A DNA stretch of 64,000 nucleotides from Sva-07 sp963710625. Lineage in GTDB: Bacteria > Actinomycetota > Acidimicrobiia > Acidimicrobiales > Ilumatobacteraceae. The stretch spans positions 1 to 64,000 of the forward strand of contig CAVQBG010000001.1 in NCBI GenBank assembly GCA_963710625.1, written 5' to 3'. The notes beneath the pieces were generated by a model. That model worked only from the letters and a program-made list of their open reading frames with translations. It did no database searches and was not told where the DNA came from. Position numbers and translations under genes: made by a program. Of the stretch, positions 62,954 through 64,000 are shown one piece after another; the stretch's first letter is position 1; each line of letters opens with the position of its first letter.

Positions 62954-63394
62954 TCACACGGTCGTCGGCACTGCACCGGCGGCACGCACGTTCACTGCGT
63001 CTATTGCGGCGTTGGACATCTCGCCGCCCAGACGGATCGTCGACGGTGAACCGCCGTGAACCAGGACGATCGTGCCGTACGACGTCACCGTGTACAGCAG
63101 TGCCAGCAGCCCCAACGGGAACAGCACGATCGCGACGATGAAGACCCAACCCGAGCGGTGACGCCACGACACCTGTATCACGTCGGCTGAAAGCCACTCG
63201 ATGCGGTGCCCGTTGAGCTGGTGGATGTCGCTGGCGACCAGCTGGAGCCATGTGCGCGCATCGCCCGACAGTGCGATGGTGTCGCCGCTGCTTGGGACCG
63301 CGGTTCGTGCACCGCTCAGCGCCATGATCAGCAGCACGATCGCTACCGGAATCGCCAGCACCGCAATAATGATGAGTTCGGGACCTCCCGGCAC
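62954..63394 (-). CDS. Membrane protein of unknown function
   Basis: The 146-residue product has an N-terminal helix (LIIIAVLAIPVAIVLLIMAL), a soluble middle (GDARTWLQLVASDIHQLNGHRIEWLSADVIQVSW), and a second helix (SGWVFIVAIVLFPLGLLALLYTVTSYGTIVLV). The layout is intact, but no family is recognised. It diverges from the plus-strand gene at 63623, with repeat copy d between them. Confidence 0.65.
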   Translation of the reverse strand: MPGGPELIIIAVLAIPVAIVLLIMALSGARTAVPSSGDTIALSGDARTWLQLVASDIHQLNGHRIEWLSADVIQVSWRHRSGWVFIVAIVLFPLGLLALLYTVTSYGTIVLVHGGSPSTIRLGGEMSNAAIDAVNVRAAGAVPTTV

Positions 63395-63447
63395 GATTTA
63401 CAAAGTAGTCGGGCAGCGCGAGACCGCAAGGGAGACACGGGCGTTCG

Positions 63448-63531
63448 TGATTTCTGACACTCGACTTGGGCCGAACCCGGTCACCAGCGGAGCGGGCAAC
63501 ACAGTGATTGTGCGCTTCCGATACCGAGCGG
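63448..63531 (+). repeat. Region-4 repeat, copy d
   Basis: TGATTTCTGACACTCGACTT with GGGCCGAACCCGG at the left and TGATTGTGCGCTTCCGATAC at the right. Spacing matches the other copies within two bases. It is the last copy before the window ends. Confidence 0.75.
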
Positions 63532-63622
63532 TCGCCTGGCTGCGATGTTGGACAGCGCCGAGTCGATGACGTTGCGGTGACCGCGGTCAGCGTCGGGCTC
63601 TGCGATCAGTACTGTCTGCCAT

Positions 63623-63874
63623 GTGACCCGTAAGCCGCTGAACGACGCTGGTGGCCGAAGGTGGAGGCTGTCGGCCACGTTGGTCGGTCTCGTGGCCATG
63701 GTCTTTGCTGGCTGGGCCGTGAACGCACTCGACATCGACAACAGTGGGTCGCTCTACTTCGTTGCATGGCTGGCTCTCGCGATCGGCTTCATCGGCATCG
63801 CCACCGTGGTACTCGTTCCTCGCGCGAGCTCCCGTCAGCGTCGTGGGCTGACACGCGGAGCGCACCGCTCATGA
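63623..63874 (+). CDS. Small two-helix membrane protein
   Basis: The GTG-started 83-residue product has two helices (LSATLVGLVAMVFAGWAVNAL; SLYFVAWLALAIGFIGIATVVLV) and basic ends. Its stop overlaps the following ATG (ATGA), so the two are co-translated. No family is recognised. Confidence 0.55.
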   Translation: MTRKPLNDAGGRRWRLSATLVGLVAMVFAGWAVNALDIDNSGSLYFVAWLALAIGFIGIATVVLVPRASSRQRRGLTRGAHRS

Positions 63875-64000
63875 CTGCGGCGACCGTTCGTCGTGTTGCG
63901 ACCGTCGCCCTCGTCGTTGTCGCCACGGCGTGCAGCGAGTCGTGGCGTAACGACAACAGCGCACCCGTCGAAATCGTGGCCGATGACGCCGGCACCAGTG
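63871..64000 (+). CDS. Lipoprotein, partial (runs off the window)
   Basis: The first 43 residues read MTAATVRRVATVALVVVATACSESWRNDNSAPVEIVADDAGTS. This is a basic start, a short hydrophobic core and the lipobox (VVATAC), then a polar mature start. It is coupled to the preceding membrane-protein gene. The remainder lies beyond the window edge. Confidence 0.6.
   Translation, partial: MTAATVRRVATVALVVVATACSESWRNDNSAPVEIVADDAGTS

Noticed and set aside
48023..63531. Calling the repeats canonical attC sites
   Set aside because: The expected RYYYAAC and GTTRRRY ends are not visible. Only general attC-like behaviour is supported, so the claim is kept as a hypothesis.

Overview
The window is about 70% GC (by eye), with GTG starts, overlapping ATGA/GTGA gene junctions, a DUF222/HNH gene, a mycothiol-isomerase-like (TIGR03086) protein, DeoR-controlled sugar uptake, a cytochrome P450 and a phytanoyl-CoA-type dioxygenase. 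This fits a high-GC actinobacterium. The overall style suggests the Acidimicrobiia (Ilumatobacter-like), but that placement is inference, since no rRNA or marker gene is present.

Region 1 (1-31.3 kb) is mostly ordinary chromosome. It holds a frameshifted HNH gene, a cold-shock protein with a clear terminator, a kinase-flippase membrane fusion and a frameshifted P450 facing a PhyH dioxygenase. A complete galactose-type uptake and entry locus follows: DeoR regulator, lipoprotein binding protein, two permeases, ATPase and galT. After it come thioredoxin, NTF2-like and ABM proteins, a GNAT, an alcohol dehydrogenase, a K+ channel, an NTPase, an LPTTG surface protein with a 36-nt tandem repeat, a VIT-type transporter, an MDR dehydrogenase, a DrrAB-type exporter, several membrane proteins, and a cupin-malic enzyme pair.

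Region 2 (31.3-40.1 kb) is a scar zone. It contains a methyltransferase cut by an IS3-type terminus, a 2',3'-cyclic nucleotidase, a chimeric NmrA/membrane ORF, an ISL3-family IS with terminal inverted repeats and a frameshift, a vapBC pair, a recombinase tail coupled to a broken DDE transposase, and two direct copies of a tmRNA 3'-end (36981 and 39894). Each copy is followed by a similar arm sequence, which points to tandem integrations at ssrA.

Region 3 (40.1-48.1 kb) is an integrative mobilizable element module: Fic protein with an AbiEi-like N-terminus, tyrosine integrase, excisionase-like protein, a 1406-residue MobF relaxase/helicase, and a hairpin-bearing upstream region that could hold oriT.

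Region 4 (48.1-64 kb) looks like a cassette array. Small unrelated enzyme genes lie on both strands (DinB, GNATs, methyltransferase, uridine-kinase-like, APH, sulfotransferase, hydrolase, VOC, DUF402, AAC(3) fusion, HIT, IMPase, Nudix, YdcF, an ECF sigma/anti-sigma pair, small membrane proteins and lipoproteins). An approximately 83-bp imperfectly palindromic repeat recurs between many of them. I found seven good and about four degenerate copies, all in the same orientation regardless of gene strand. This attC-like, but non-canonical, repeat family is the most interesting signal in the window. No integron integrase is visible.

Several genes carry single-base frameshifts, so part of the apparent decay could be sequencing error.
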